In this document: piece by piece, positions 53,601 through 64,000 of the stretch
Numbering within the stretch: position 1 is the first letter of the stretch
Layout of the letters: each line of letters opens with the position of its first letter
Origin: Ophiosphaerella korrae
Lineage: Eukaryota > Ascomycota > Dothideomycetes > Pleosporales > Phaeosphaeriaceae
Direction: 5' to 3'
Assembly: GCA_028456385.1 (NCBI GenBank)
Contig: JALNQF010000038.1
Location: forward strand, 124,001-188,000
Length of the DNA stretch: 64,000 nt
Notes under the pieces: model-generated
What the model saw: only the letters and a program-made list of their open reading frames with translations
Databases searched by the model: none
Told to the model about the DNA's origin: nothing
Position numbers and translations under genes: made by a program

Positions 53601-55243
53601 CTAGAGCTCTGTTGTCTCTTGCTTGCCAGAGCCCAGGGCGCTCAACGGGCCCTTTTTGACCATCAAAGTCATAACTTCGTACAAAACATCCTAGCATTGG
53701 TCAGCATCGTCCTCATTATCTCACTCGTATCACTCGCATCACATACAGCAGCGGCCATGGTAGTTAGCTCGGCGTTGGTATCGTAAGCTGGAGCAACCTC
53801 AACAATATCCGCAGCGATCAAATTGATTCCCTCGAGGCCTCTGATGATAGTCCGGAGCTCGCGCGTAGTCCAGCCACCTGTTTCTGGAGTGCCCGTAGCT
53901 GGTGCAACTATTCACTAGGTCAGCACTTTTCCCACGCCTCTTTCAAGTAGTGTAAGCTCACAGGCTGGATCGAGGGTATCGATATCAATGCTCAAGTACA
54001 CAGGTTTCGTAGTTCCAACTCTTTCTTTGATCTTCTGGATGATCCCATCAGTGCCGATCTTGTCAATCTCCCTCGCTTCAACAATCTCAAACCCACAGTA
54101 CCCATCATTCTCATAGTCAGAGGGCCCGGACAACGTCGTGCGGATTCCAGCATGAATGTTTGAGTCATTAGCGAGGAGACCTTCTTGCGAGGCATGGAAG
54201 AAGTAAGTGCCGTGGTTGATGGCGGCTTGTTCACTAGGTGAGCCACCAAAGACCTTAGGTTTCCAGGTATCGCTGCACATTTGGTGAGTTTTGATGACAG
54301 GTGGAGTGTATAAGAAAGAGCTTACAGATGGCTGTCAAAATGAATAACGCTAACTGGACCATACTCGCTGGTAACAAAGGTCAGTGTCATCTCCTAAGCT
54401 GGGACAATCCTAGTTGCTTACCGATTGATGGAGCGCAGCAGAGGGAGCGTTATTGTGTGGTCACCGCCAAGAGTGATAAGACGTGGTAATGTCTTACCCT
54501 TTTTAGATGGGCCCGGTTTATCAGCGTCGGTGTGTGGCGGTCGGCTCAACAACAAGTTATGACCTTCTTCGATTTGCTGGAGCGCAAACGCATTATCGTA
54601 TCTATATTTTCATCAATAATCAAACAGTTCATATTTGAAATATGGATACTTACGAGGTGACGGGGATATCACCGCAATCGATCACCTTCGCCCAGGAATT
54701 GAATGGGTTCGCTTTGAGTGGAACATTGTATCCGCCGCTAAATCCAACCCTCCGTGAGCCTTGATGCCCACAAGGAGCGAAAAGTAAGCATGTGATTGCT
54801 TTAAGGTGACATACTAGAGATTGAGTCGGCGAGAACCTTGTCTGATGCCGCTGGGCCCAAAACGAGCACCTGGGCGATATGAAGTACCGGTATCAAAGGG
54901 AGCACCTATATTTCTTGTCAGTAGTGACTCGGCCTGCACCACACATATGCCTACCAATGAATGCGATATCATATTTTGCGTGGTGGCTGGACAAGCAAGG
55001 GAAGTATGGGAGACGACCGAACGTCGATATTCCCGAGAAAACAGAATCTGCCTGTTGAATTCAGTTGATGGTTTGATACCAATATCAAATGACTGGAGGT
55101 CAGACCTGAGTACCACCATCACCGGGTAGAGTATTGTACCACAGTCCTTGATGTGGGCCAGCCAATGGCTCTTGGTCATGGCCGTGGTCGCCATGAGCAG
55201 CTACTGTAGCCGCGAAGCTAAAGATAACCTGAGAAAACTTCAT
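53601..55243 (-). CDS. agmatinase-type ureohydrolase with a signal peptide
   Basis: Manganese enzyme of the arginase/agmatinase family, hydrolysing a guanidino substrate to urea and an amine. Nine exons (55243-55106, 55051-54955, 54905-54815, 54737-54654, 54601-54422, 54367-54326, 54272-53962, 53907-53747, 53690-53601) join in frame to 397 residues. The N-terminus [21 protein letters not shown] is a signal peptide followed by a His/Asp-rich stretch. Metal-ligand blocks are intact: LGGDHT (His185), FDSHLDTW (Asp208, His210, Asp212) and [19 protein letters not shown] (Asp306, Asp308). Substrate specificity (agmatine or other guanidino compounds) is inferred from subfamily layout only. This is the most intron-rich gene in the window. 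Confidence 0.93.
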
Positions 55244-56401
55244 TGCTGCGGCAATTGAATATGGCGAGCAAGACAAAAAACCGTGAGACCAACGAAATGT
55301 ATGGAGATGCGGGGAACTATGTAAATAGCTGCAAGAGTGTCCAGGCTTCAGTATCAGCCATCAGCTTGACGAGCTCCTGTTAGGTAAACGATTTTTAGGT
55401 AAACAGTTTAGAGCTTGCCCGGCCCATGACGTTGTAAGCAAGTGTAGTAGCACAATGCCTTCAACAGGTTAGCAGCTGTCAAGAAGCTCTACACCCCGGT
55501 ATGATAAAGATCTTGTGGATTCCCACCATAGTACTTTACACATTTCGAAGTATTGCGCAGTAAAGGGCAGTTCGTGGATGATGCTCATCCTTGGGTATTC
55601 CTCGAAAGAAAAAAAAACAGACTCTTATTCTAGAGGCTACAAGTACCTTGATGGCTTCTACGGTAACATAGCTCATCTAATACTTTAGAGATAGGCCAGT
55701 GCAAGCATGCTTGAGCTATCACCAAATAGCTCAAATCACACCCGGTCCTGTGCGATGACGGCGTTGTGATGAGGCAAGGTATGCAGACAACCAATAATAC
55801 GAAAACCTAATGCCGTAATCTCCAAACTCAATGTGTTGTCACTTAGTCTTATCTAAAGCGGAACATGATCCTGCTTGCAAGGGCTTCTGCGGGCAGTGAG
55901 CTTCCGATGCAACTCTTACGTTTCGCCAACCGATGTTCGCCTTCGACAAGCTCTTTGAGGAGCGCGACAGGCTGGGATCGATTACAGTCAAAAGCTAGGC
56001 CCGGAATGTTTCCTCGATGGACCGTTCGCCAATGTGATTGTTCGCCGGAGAGGCGGTCAAGAAGCGTGCGTGCGGCCAAAGATAGCCTGTGCATGCGCCC
56101 AACACGATCCATAGTTCTCTGATGAGGCCCTTGCCTACATGATAGGTACCTACTTATGTCACGGAACGGCAGATTTGTAGCGTGGGGAAAGCATACGGTT
56201 GAGAATACGTGAGATGAGGTACATGAGCCGGGTCTTGACACGGCTTCACGCTAATGCTACACTAATGCTGCGCTAATGCTGCGCTAACGCCACTTTAGAC
56301 ATGTATCTCACAACCGATGCATGTCGTCTCTGGTAAACCGTCGCTTCGATTTGCTCGGCTATCTGGTTGCATCCTGAACGCATGGAAGATACCGAGCATC
56401 C
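55244..56401. other. intergenic region
   Basis: About 1.16 kb between the agmatinase start and the MATE gene stop. It holds a short imperfect tandem repeat (ATGCTACACTA/ATGCTGCGCTA-like units around 56250-56290) and no credible gene. Confidence 0.5.
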
Positions 56402-58020
56402 TCAATTGTAGGGGTCAATCAGTCCTGTCTCATCAGACACTCCCAACTCAGTCCTGTCGCCCGAGTCCATTCTTTCGAACGCCTTCTGGACTTGGTAGTC
56501 CCAGTTGCTCCATGCAACAATCGCCCACTCTCCTAATCCCACCAGATATAGAGCAATGCATTGGCCGACCCAAAGCCCTCCCAAGCCCCACCCATGAAAA
56601 GCCAGCCATATTCCCAGGGGTAAGGCTCCGCAGTAATAGCTCACAATGTTGACAGTGGCACCTACATGCTGCCTGCCCATTCCTCTCAGTGCTCCTCCAC
56701 AGCTGCCATTGAGCCCATCTGCAATCTGAAACAATGCAACATACGGCATGACTTTGGCAGTCAGCCTAATGACTTCGATATCATCGTTGAAAATCCTGGC
56801 GTAAAAGTCTTTTACTCCCATGAGTATGGCCAGCACCAGAGCTCCAAGCAGCATGCTTAGAACAGCTGCTGTGTTCGCTGCTCTAGCTGCACCTTTTGCG
56901 TTCCGCGCACCTAGGAGATTGCCTACTCTTGAAGAAGTGGCTACTCCAACACCGAATGGGATCGTGTTCATGACTTGATCGGTTGTCATGATCACACTTT
57001 GAGCTGCCAGTGGTATCGTCCCGAGCCTACCGGCAACAAGAGCGACAATCTCAAATGCCCACCATTCTGTGCCAACGTGGATCACTCCAAGGAATGCCAG
57101 GCGCGCAAATGTCCACATATTTTGAAGGCATCTACGATCCCAGCCTCCCCAGCACTCCCATCCATCTACAAAACGTGCATATGCAAGCAGGAGTAGGAAG
57201 GACGCCCAGTATGCTAACCCGGTAGCGAGTGGTGCGCCGAGTAATCCCATTCCGAGCGTGTATACGAATAAATAATTCAATCCAGCGCTCAATGGGGATG
57301 TGATCAGAAGAACATAAGTTCCTGGTCGCATAATTTCTGCAGCTGTCAACTAATAATTCCGCATCTCCATCAAATGTGTATACCTTGAGCTTGTAAGTAC
57401 TTCTTCATAGCTTCGAAGAAAATGTAACCGATGCCTCCAGGGGCGAGGACAGAAAGAAACCTTGCTGAATCGCGGGCAATGTACTCTTCTTGACCCAGAG
57501 CCCTGAATAAGGGCTCTGAGCAGAACCACATCGCAGTAACTGGAATGTAGAATAGTAGGAGGACAATGAAGGATCGCTGGAGGATGATACCAAGATCATA
57601 GCGATTCTTGCTTCCTGTGAAACTTGCAGAAGCTAGCGTGTCGATTGCTGTGGTCCCACCAAGTGCGATAAGCCAACCGGTAGCCATCGCAAACATGTAC
57701 GAAAACGCAGCTGTCGCCAGAGCTTCTGGTGATAAGCGCCCAACAATAAGAACGGAGATTGTCTGAAGAGAGTTTTGTAGAGCGTAAGCCAATATGACTG
57801 GTAGTGAGCCTTTGAGCAAAACCCAAAGCTCTTGGAAGATGAGTTGGAAACTGGAAACTGTTCCATCTTCGCGCTCGAAGGTCTCACCAGCAGACCATTC
57901 TTCGTGTTGCGGTGACGAGAGAAGAGAAGTCCGCTCATTAGGCACGATTCCCGTATCTGAAGCTCCGGGCTTTTGGAAGAATCTGGTTATCCATTTTGGC
58001 TTGCTCGTATCGTATACCAT
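56402..58020 (-). CDS. MATE-family multidrug/toxic compound efflux transporter
   Basis: Proton- or sodium-coupled antiporter exporting organic cations or metabolites. Exon 1 (58020-57384) and exon 2 (57336-56402) join to 523 residues with 12 predicted membrane spans in two bundles. Family marks include LPVILAYALQNSLQTISVLIVG in the first helix, ATGWLIALGGTTAIDTLASAS (the usual MATE 'AL-DTL..QA' region) and PFGVGVATSSRVGNLLGA with its repeat-half counterpart. The cytosolic N-terminus is about 65 residues, Ser/Glu-rich. No neighbour suggests its substrate. Confidence 0.93.
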
Positions 58021-59541
58021 ACTGGATGTCGGTTGGAGAACCGAACGTGGTGTATAGAATAAGATGAAGTTTTAGTACGAGCCAGGATCTTTCCGGTAAA
58101 GGGTAATGGGAGACATAGGTTGTTAGGAAAAATAAGTCACATGTTGTGCATGGATAACCTGCCTGCAAGGTAATGGATACAGATAGGGCGGCACGGTGGG
58201 AGGACAGGGCTATTGACAACACCTTTGCCGACGCTATGGGCCCGGTTCAGCCTACCATATTCACTTGGATGATATTTACAAGGATGATTCACTGCGCATT
58301 CTGCCCTAGACTCGATTAACTACGGGATGTCGAGCGGAGTCTGTGACTGGGTGCTTCTGCTGCAGTGGCCTTATCGACCTGCATGCCTCTCTTTTGACTA
58401 AGTCCCTTAAGTCAATTTTACGTGACGAGAGTCGGTGGCACGATAGCTCAGATCGGGTAAATCAGACGGGGAATAGAACAAGACATGGCGTAAAATGTAC
58501 ACTAGTAACGTGGGCCCTACCGCGCCGAGGCCGGGACTGCCGTGCTCCCCGTCAGCCAGCGCCTTAGCACGCCTTTTCTGGTTACGGTATTCTGACAGGA
58601 TCGATGTGGTTGTCGGAGACTTGACAAATTTAAGTTGTCAGAGCGTCGAAATTTGCGATCAAATGGTTTAGCGAGTGTGCGTGTCATGACAATTCCAGCG
58701 CTAAGCTCCGTCTGTGCAGGAAAGGGCTCCCGAGGCCTGCTGTAAAAAGCCGCAGTGCCACAATGGATGAGCCAGAATGGACCTCAATCTTAGGATCCAG
58801 AAGAGAGCCGCGGATGCTACGGTTTTGGCCACATCGGGTTTTGCTCATGTAGTTCTAGCTTTCCTTTTAATTGACCCCGTTGCTATGCCAGGCGGTGTCT
58901 ACTTATCCAACTAATTCACCATAAACAAAATTACCTGCAGGCCTGCACAACTAAATTTTCATTCTAAATCTGTCAAAAAACATACGCCAAAGGCTTATTG
59001 TAGAGGTGCGGTCCTTCAATCTGTGGCAATATTCAGCAGATAATCCCAAGTACCAGCTGATCGTTCATGTTGATGTCTAGCCACTCCATCAATGTTGACC
59101 GTGTGACTAGGTATCAACGAATTGCTATCTTTTTATAACGTATGCTTTACAAAGGATTGAAAGATACTTTACGAATATCATTGCACTCTTATGTGTATGA
59201 ATTAATATTACAAGTTTGTTTAACGAATGTTGGGTATCTTATTGTTGTTGTATGCAGAAACGTCTATAAATCTAATTGTAAATAATGAAGGTCAACGTGG
59301 AACCGTCTACAAACCCACTAAATCTATAACGATAAATTTCGTAAAGGCACAAGAGTATTACCTATTCATTTGGACGCGTCCAAAAGCATATGGAGTTTCA
59401 AGTTTGTAGAGGCTTCGGATTCGCATCGCTTGTATACCCTGTCGATAGTATCTGCATGTGAGGCCTGGTACTGTTATGCTGATGTGATGATCGCCAAAAC
59501 TGCCGGGCGATCCGCATGTCTACCTTTATGTGCATGCAAAC
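58021..59541. other. intergenic region
   Basis: About 1.5 kb, increasingly A/T-rich to the right (59100-59400). No protein-like frame, RNA box or repeat that I recognise. Confidence 0.5.
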
Positions 59542-60793
59542 CTATCCAGCTTGTACAGCAGCGACCAAGACATCCACGCCCGCCGCATGGCTCCCTGCGT
59601 TCGCATTTGTCGATCCGCCCTGCCATCTATCAATGATGGCTCCATTTATCTTCTGTTGCTTCCACGCGCTTTCCGCATTTTTCTTGAGAAAGTCCGTGAA
59701 GCTCTGTTGGCGCTCGTTCTTGTTGAGGGAGGATAGGCCTCGGACAAAGGCGCCTTTAAACATCGCGCCTTGGTCGTCGAGGGGTCCATTGACAGGCTCA
59801 GTGAGAATTCCGTTCTCACTGAGTCTAGACATAGCTGCGTTGGCTATAGCATTCGCATGAGCTATAAATCCGCCATCGCTTTTGGCACGAGCGAGTTCTG
59901 AGAGCCCAGTAAGGACTATGCCCTGGTTATATGTGAATGTTGTTTTGCCGTCATTTTTGCAAGTCGTCTTGTCGATACCATCATTGATCAATCCGTTATT
60001 ATTGATGATTCCAGAGTTCCAAAACCAGTCCCATTCCATTTGTGCCCAGTTGACATAATTGCCTTTCTCTCCACTCGAGACGCGATTCGCAAGTGATGCG
60101 CCAACGGCAAGGAACAACTCGTTCGAGATGGCAGCAATAGATTGTCTCTTTTTGTCCCACCAGATTCCACCTTTGCAAGGCGTATTCCAGCCTCCGGTCA
60201 TGTCTTCAAAAATATCTTTCGCGGTATTTAGATACTTGGCATCGCCAATCAGATCATACGAAGCGATCCAACCCAGCGCCCACCAACCCATATCTTGCAA
60301 AGTCAGTATGACAAGTTCCAGATGCAGCTCGTCCAGAGCTATTACGTACCATCGTAGAAATCGTTTTTCCAGTCTTTGGCTCCTAATTGATTGCGGGACT
60401 TATCGTATGTGTTGGAAATTATGTCTATGGCCTGTGGCTTGAACGAAGAGTCCTCTTGTCCAAATCTGGCTAGTGCTTCGACGATGTTCCCAGACTGCCA
60501 CCAGTATTTATTCCTGTACGAGGTGAGAAAGTAGGCTAACTTGTTACTGTCCTTACAGTATCTGAAAAACAGATGAGATTATTCTGAGGTGTGGGAAGGA
60601 TAAATTGGCTCAAAGACTGTAATGAACTCGAGCCCTGTTCCCAGTAGATGCGTACTTACCATAAACCAGTGTTGGTATCATACCACCTGTCTTGTAGTAT
60701 CTTAATAGCATTGACCGTGTTGTCTGCATAATCCGCGGATACAGGCGTCAGGCATAGGCCAGAAAGGAGAAGAGGGTAGATGTACTTCATCAT
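59542..60793 (-). CDS. secreted alpha-1,6-mannanase-type glycosidase, family GH76
   Basis: GH76 enzyme, cutting or transglycosylating alpha-1,6-mannan of fungal cell walls (relatives are Dfg5/Dcw1 and bacterial Aman6). Exons 60793-60660, 60513-60350 and 60293-59542 join to 349 residues. A signal peptide (MMKYIYPLLLSGLCLTPVSA) is followed by LQDRWYDTNTGLW and KYWWQSGN. The catalytic Asp-Asp pair lies in FYDDMGWWALGW and is split by intron 2. Later conserved blocks are GGIWWDKKRQSIAAISNELF, TFTYNQGIVL and QGAMFKGAFVRGL. There is no C-terminal GPI signal, so it is probably fully secreted. The acceptor at 60514 is chosen because the more obvious upstream CAG (60581 region) creates an immediate stop. 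Confidence 0.86.
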
Positions 60794-62645
60794 GCAAGGC
60801 TTGCCAAGATGAGTTATGGATAACGATATGTTTTTTTATTGAAAATAAGACAGACAGCGCCAGACATAAGGGAGACTCTCCTTTTTATGTTGTTTCTGTA
60901 AACGCCATGGCTGTGACCACATGTGTGGGTCAAGAACCGGGACATTGAAGACGGGGTTGTCACCGGTTCAGTGCCTGACATTGAAGTCGATAAGATGCGG
61001 AGTAGCGTGTTAGTGTTGCACTGACACTCTGGAGGCCTTTTGCGAGTACATTCTACAAATGAACCTATGAAAAGTAATCAGGCTGACCATCCCGACCATA
61101 GACTACAAAAAGATATCCCTACTTCCTGATCCCTACAAGTGGAACTTCGCACGCGTGGCACGGCCAGCAGGGTTGCTTCGCGGCTAGGGAAGGACGAAGG
61201 GTCATGCGAGCGGTGATCTCTGGCAGCTTGAAGATGCTAAGTGGAGGCCTGTTCAGACAGATGATGGTTGAGATTGCCGCTGCGCGCCTGCAAACGAGGC
61301 CGGCAATGCCCCAGGGTCTTGTCAACGTGGACCCTATCCCACGCGACCGTGCGAATCATCAGGGATAAGTATCATGGTGGAGGTTGTTCTGAAACACAGG
61401 GGGTTCATGGTCGAGCAAGATCGCTGGGCCAGCAATTGTGTGCTCGAGGAATTTGATTGGTGAGACATCTAGCGGCCCGGAAAATCAATTGACTCAAGCG
61501 TTACTGTATTTAGGCTAGAAATGGTATAGTTTAGTAGCGTGGCTCGAGTGCCTACTGCGCTGTTGTCTCTACAGCCTCATCTAGGGCAGCTGCGGTTGTG
61601 TTGGTGGGAGTCATCAAAGCTCTCACCAAGAAAATGAGCTGTAAGCCCTGGAGCAGTGATGCGACAAGTGTGTTGTTCGCAACAGCACCTACTGCTTACA
61701 AGGTGATTGATCTCACAAGAGCGGCACAGCAAACAATGGCCGGTGGGCATAACTGGGATAGACGGTTATCAACAGTACTGGGTTGGGCCAGCCAGGGATC
61801 GGTCAATGTATGTGCTGGCGCTCGTCCAGGCGATGATGCTGTTTCCTAGACCGACTCCCTATTCAATGTTTGTTCATAGGGAGTGTGGTGGTATCCTTGC
61901 GAGGCATATGACTTTGTCAGGTCTGCTGAGATGACAACATAGGAAGGTCAAGAACGTGGGTCCTGAACAAGACCAACCTCGCCAGCCATGCGGTGAGAGG
62001 CATGTCTTTGTCCGCTGTTGTTTGAACGCCTGTGTGCTCACCTGGCTAGCTTTTTGTCTTGACCATGGATGCTCAGCCTCGTCACAGGGAGTCTTGATCA
62101 GTAAGTTTTTTTGTACTGTGATGGCAGATGTGAAGCATTGCAGGGCTTGTAATGCAACGCGCAGAGTAGTTTGAAATAGCGACTGGGCCTTGTGAATGAG
62201 AGAGAAGGCGACATGTTTGCCACAAACGCTGGAGGCTCAGCAATGACGCATGTCACGTGGTGCGCGACTTGGTCGTGCCAGTCTTACCGCGACAAACGTT
62301 AGCGGGGTGACGGGCAAGTGGGGTGGTTCGCATTCCCGCCCGCCGTGTCGCGTTTGCGATACGCCATTCTACCACACAGGCAAGCTAGTCACTAAGATGA
62401 CACGAACACCATGGAAAAGGCCCTAAATGCCATCCATCAAGCCCGCTATATATACCGATCTGCCAATCGTGGCTGTCTGTGGCGCCTCCCAACAGCCGCT
62501 ACCCAGTAGTGAGTAGTATAGTAGAGACTAGCCCACCAGCTTGCGAAGGGCTGCCGCAATATCGCAGCTGCCTTGCCCGTATAATTCATGACGTACCAAA
62601 ATCGTAGGCACGTCATGTCTTGATGCAGTGACTCCATCAACCATG
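60794..62645. other. gene-poor region upstream of GH76 and Hsp9/12 genes
   Basis: About 1.85 kb between divergent genes. Open frames are short and unconvincing. The right part is the promoter of the stress gene. No RNA gene or mobile element recognised. Confidence 0.5.
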
Positions 62646-62653
62646 TATATAAA
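62646..62653 (+). promoter_or_regulatory. TATA box of the Hsp9/12-like gene
   Basis: TATATAAA, 130 bases before the ATG at 62783 and followed by a C/T-rich stretch, as in strongly induced fungal promoters. Confidence 0.5.
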
Positions 62654-62782
62654 CACACTCTGGTCCTCTCGACTGTCTCCCTCTTTCATCACACCACTGC
62701 TCCATCAGATCCACTTGTGCACACCAATTTCAACTCTTCCACCCAACCCACCCTTCCATCCATCCAACAACCAATAACCAGC

Positions 62783-63190
62783 ATGTCTGATTTTGGACGC
62801 AAGGGACTCGGCGAGCAGGCCAAGGAGAAGGGTAAGCACGCTTGCCATGGCATCCCCTACCATGATGCTAATGCCCCTGCTAGTCACTCCTGATTCGCAG
62901 AAGTCCACTCTTGACAAGGCCGGCGAGGGCATCTCTGGTCTTGGTGACAAGGCTGCCTCCTCTGTCCAGCCTGGTTCGTACTCTCCTCTGCCTCAAGTCT
63001 GTTCTCCATCTAACGTAGCGCAGAGGGCCAGAAGTCCGCCACACAGAAGATCGGCGACTCCACCCGTTCAGGCGGCGACTCGGCGCAACAGCAGGGTAGT
63101 GGCATCCTCGACTCCGCTCAGCAAGGCTTGAGCAATGCCGGCCAGTCCATCTCCGATACCTTTAACAGCGCCACTGGCCAGAAGAAGTAA
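62783..63190 (+). CDS. Hsp9/Hsp12-family small stress protein
   Basis: Small hydrophilic, intrinsically disordered stress protein that folds on membranes (role known for yeast Hsp12). Exons 62783-62831, 62884-62973 and 63024-63190 join to 101 residues. It begins MSDFGRKGLGEQAKEKVTPDS, a clear Hsp12/Wh11 start; QKSTLDKAGEG and SVQPEGQKSATQKIGDSTR follow, and it ends in a Ser/Gln/Gly-rich tail (TFNSATGQKK). No cysteine or membrane segment. The TATA box and short compact gene fit a stress-induced gene. Confidence 0.92.
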
Positions 63191-63461
63191 ACAGCTGCCC
63201 TCTTCCCGTCCCGACCATGACCCACCTTCTTTGGTGAATCGTCTAGGGAACTGCCTTGACTAGTTAGTTGATATTATAATATACCCTTACAACCCACAAA
63301 TGGAATGAGATTGCGAACAGCTTGCCCCTACTGTGATGCAATGTTTGAATTGCGGTTGTGTATAGCCGTGCAATTCCTTGCCATCCATCGTGGGCCTGAC
63401 ATATACTTACACGCTCATTCGCACATTTTGGGTAATCGTGTGATTAGACAAATTTGTATAG

Positions 63462-64000
63462 CTAAAGATCCTCGTCCTCCACCTCTTCTATCCCCACATG
63501 TCGCAGCTTGTTCTCCGCCACCGCAGCTTCTGTTACGATGTTCTGGATTTCGCCAGCCGCTTCGGCTGCCATCATTCCATACTCGGCTTCCTGTATCGCT
63601 GCCTCGACTGCTTGATCCGCCTCTGCCACGGCAGAAGTATGTTGATCTTTTAAAAACGCCCCCACTTCTTCATCAGTCTTTTCTATAGGCTTCGCTCCAA
63701 TGGGCTTCCTTGTTTCCATGTACCCTTGATCCCGCAGCTGGTCAAACTCTTCTGGCTCTAGAAGCTTACCTTCGCCCTTTGCTAGCTTCATCTTGTTTGC
63801 AACGGCAGTGGGCGTAAACTTGGTAGCTTCTTTGAGAAAATCTCGGACTTGAGGCGCTGCTTCGTACACAATCTGAGCCTTCTTCGGCTGGGATGCTGTA
63901 GGGCCTGCCCCCTGCGCCGGTTGACCGTGAGATCGGGGCATAGGCGGCGGCGTATCTCGTGGCATGGGAATGTGCCGTACATCGGAGTCGGTATCGCTGC
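63462..64000 (-). CDS. WBP11-like splicing-associated protein, C-terminal part
   Basis: The gene enters from the right edge; the frame is open to the last base (..DTDSDVRHIPMPRDTPPP..) and ends at 63462. About 179 codons are visible. The Pro-rich 'PMPRDTPPP' motif, the block IVYEAAPQVRDFLKEATKFTPTAV and the following KLLEPEEFDQLRDQGY match the C-terminal half of fungal WW-domain-binding protein 11-like factors. An Ala/Glu-rich helical region (EADQAVEAAIQEAEYGMMAAEAA) and an acidic end (EEVEDEDL) follow. WBP11/PQBP1-type proteins act with the spliceosome in the nucleus. The start lies outside the window. Confidence 0.72.
   Translation of the reverse strand, partial: SDTDSDVRHIPMPRDTPPPMPRSHGQPAQGAGPTASQPKKAQIVYEAAPQVRDFLKEATKFTPTAVANKMKLAKGEGKLLEPEEFDQLRDQGYMETRKPIGAKPIEKTDEEVGAFLKDQHTSAVAEADQAVEAAIQEAEYGMMAAEAAGEIQNIVTEAAVAENKLRHVGIEEVEDEDL

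Noticed and set aside
1..64000. CRISPR arrays, prokaryotic operons, secondary-metabolite cluster, intact transposons
   Set aside because: No regularly spaced repeats, no polyketide/peptide synthase or terpene genes, and no transposase or reverse transcriptase sequence seen on either strand.

Overview
The window is nuclear DNA of a filamentous ascomycete (Pezizomycotina; Dothideomycetes is my guess, without a marker that proves it). Most genes carry short introns (about 45-60 nt, GTA/GTG..AG with CTAAC/CTGAC-like branch sites). Many proteins belong to families typical of these fungi: Rxt3, Mus7/Mms22, Dsc3, fungal-type PDK, GH35 and GH76 glycosidases, and Hsp9/12. About 29 protein-coding genes can be supported, most with exon joins that stay in frame. 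I also see two decayed genes. I see no rRNA, tRNA, CRISPR array, intact transposon or secondary-metabolite cluster.

Layout. 0-13.4 kb holds housekeeping genes: RPS6, a Cdc20/Ama1-type APC/C activator, the Rab geranylgeranyltransferase alpha subunit BET4, a small mitochondrial-type membrane protein, and the very long, intron-free DNA-repair gene MUS7/MMS22. 14.5-24.3 kb is a secretome block: GH35 beta-galactosidase, an M14 carboxypeptidase, a small four-cysteine secreted protein, and a probable GPI-anchored repeat protein. 24.3-26.8 kb is gene-poor and holds a stop-riddled relic. 26.8-31.5 kb has RPS8, a frameshifted 2EXR-like pseudogene, ATP synthase OSCP and BTN1/CLN3. 31.8-39.3 kb has the Rpd3L subunit RXT3 (with large Gln/His tracts), a bifunctional PFK-2/FBPase-2 with a GC-AG intron, and a short unknown protein.

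39.8-44.1 kb has a mitochondrial pyruvate-dehydrogenase-type kinase, cytochrome c and a short-chain dehydrogenase. 44.2-50.3 kb has a protein with a duplicated CCCH module, an mpaB-type (DUF2236) oxygenase, RRG9 and a small three-repeat protein. 51.1-58.0 kb has DSC3, a Dabb-domain protein, ISA1, a secreted-type agmatinase and a MATE transporter. 59.5-64.0 kb has a GH76 alpha-mannosidase, an Hsp9/12-like stress protein and the C-terminal part of a WBP11-like splicing protein that runs off the end.

The genes do not form one pathway. Several products are mitochondrial (OSCP, cytochrome c, PDK, RRG9, ISA1), but they are scattered among unrelated genes on both strands, as is normal for a fungal chromosome. 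Recurring architectural features are tight divergent promoters (DSC3/Dabb, the 6.5 kb pair, BTN1/RXT3) and nearly touching convergent ends (BET4 and the small membrane protein). No new multi-gene system is evident. The items most worth a second look are the duplicated CCCH module, the APC/C activator with an altered C-box, the two gene relics, and the lineage-restricted secreted or repeat proteins.
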